This document shows, piece after piece, positions 17,733 through 17,921 of a stretch of DNA of 17,921 nucleotides. Each line of letters begins with the position of its first letter. The first letter of the stretch is position 1. Below the pieces are notes generated by a model. That model saw only the letters and a program-made list of their open reading frames with translations. It made no database searches and was not told the origin of the DNA. The DNA lies in the NCBI GenBank assembly GCA_035650495.1, contig DASRHK010000114.1, forward strand, positions 1-17,921. The letters run 5' to 3'. Made by a program: the position numbers and the translations under genes. The stretch is from DASRHK01 sp035650495. GTDB lineage: Bacteria > Pseudomonadota > Gammaproteobacteria > Nevskiales > Nevskiaceae.

Positions 17733-17921
17733 ATGTCTGTGAAACACCCGATCATCGCGGTGACCGGCTCGTCGGGCGCGGGCACGACGACGGTGATGAA
17801 TTCGTTCCAGCACATCTTCCGCCGCGAGAAGATCAGGGCGCAGATCGTCGAGGGCGATGCGTTCCATCGCTACGATCGCAAGGGCATGCGCGAAGCGATG
17901 CAGCGCGATCGCGACTTCAGC
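17733..17921 (+). CDS. cbbP: Phosphoribulokinase (3' end outside window)
   Basis: The first 63 codons are present. Phosphoribulokinase makes ribulose-1,5-bisphosphate from ribulose-5-phosphate and ATP, supplying the RubisCO substrate. The sequence MSVKHPIIAVTGSSGAGTTT gives the bacterial PRK P-loop (GSSGAGTT). IVEGDAFHRYDRKGM follows, holding the conserved aspartate and the substrate-binding HRY segment of class I PRKs. The ATG at 17733 lies 15 bases after the cbbF stop and has no obvious ribosome site, so it is probably read as part of the operon. No frameshift is seen in the visible part. Confidence 0.95.
   Translation, partial: MSVKHPIIAVTGSSGAGTTTVMNSFQHIFRREKIRAQIVEGDAFHRYDRKGMREAMQRDRDFS

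Noticed and set aside
15678..17867. A 729-codon minus-strand open frame spanning cbbS end to cbbP
   Set aside because: It runs opposite four recognisable genes and crosses their junctions, and its composition (R, H, D, V-rich) is that of a high-GC antisense shadow.

Overview
The window looks like a chromosomal segment from a GC-rich (mid-60s % by eye) betaproteobacterium able to fix CO2 by the Calvin cycle. This rests on the protein types (red-type form IC RubisCO with CbbX, NtrBC beside glnA, split-subunit GlyRS with gmhB), the gene orders and the codon use. No genus can be named from the sequence. There are no rRNA or tRNA genes, insertion sequences, CRISPR arrays or prophage genes. Coding density is very high: the longest gap is the 199-bp glyQ/glnA divergent region (4311-4509), so no stretch over 300 bases lacks a gene.

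Region 1 (1-4310, minus strand) is a tight operon read right to left: glyQ, a glutathione S-transferase gene, glyS, a small membrane bPH_2 protein and gmhB (cut by the window edge). Most junctions are 4-base ATGA overlaps. The GST gene lies between the two subunits of one aminoacyl-tRNA synthetase, which is unusual.

Region 2 (4311-10149, plus strand) is a nitrogen-control block: glnA, a strong intrinsic terminator, a PAP2-type membrane phosphatase, a secreted DUF4124 protein, then ntrB-ntrC. Both glnA and ntrB have a good sigma-54 -24/-12 element, with an NtrC-like box sharing the core GCACCTTTTTGG centred 51-53 bp upstream of the -12 GC. This suggests the NtrC product drives glutamine synthetase and its own operon from near-identical promoters. 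The ntrB promoter lies so close to the start codon that the transcript should be almost leaderless.

Region 3 (10154-12656, minus strand) holds an XRE regulator with an MmyB-type ligand domain. It also holds an exported beta-propeller-like (delta-60 repeat) plus Calx-beta protein with a C-terminal GlyGly-CTERM-like anchor.

Region 4 (12755-17921) is the CO2-fixation locus: cbbR diverges from cbbL-cbbS-cbbX-cbbF-cbbP (cbbP cut by the window edge). Two TNA-N7-TNA LysR boxes lie in the 93-bp cbbR/cbbL gap. The order matches form IC operons, without a cbbY gene between cbbX and cbbF. The most surprising point is the cbbF product: its class I fructose-bisphosphatase metal motif reads DPLHGSSSAD instead of DPLDGSSNID, and its dynamic loop is shortened, although the rest of the protein is conserved. 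It may be an altered or regulatory FBPase paralogue.
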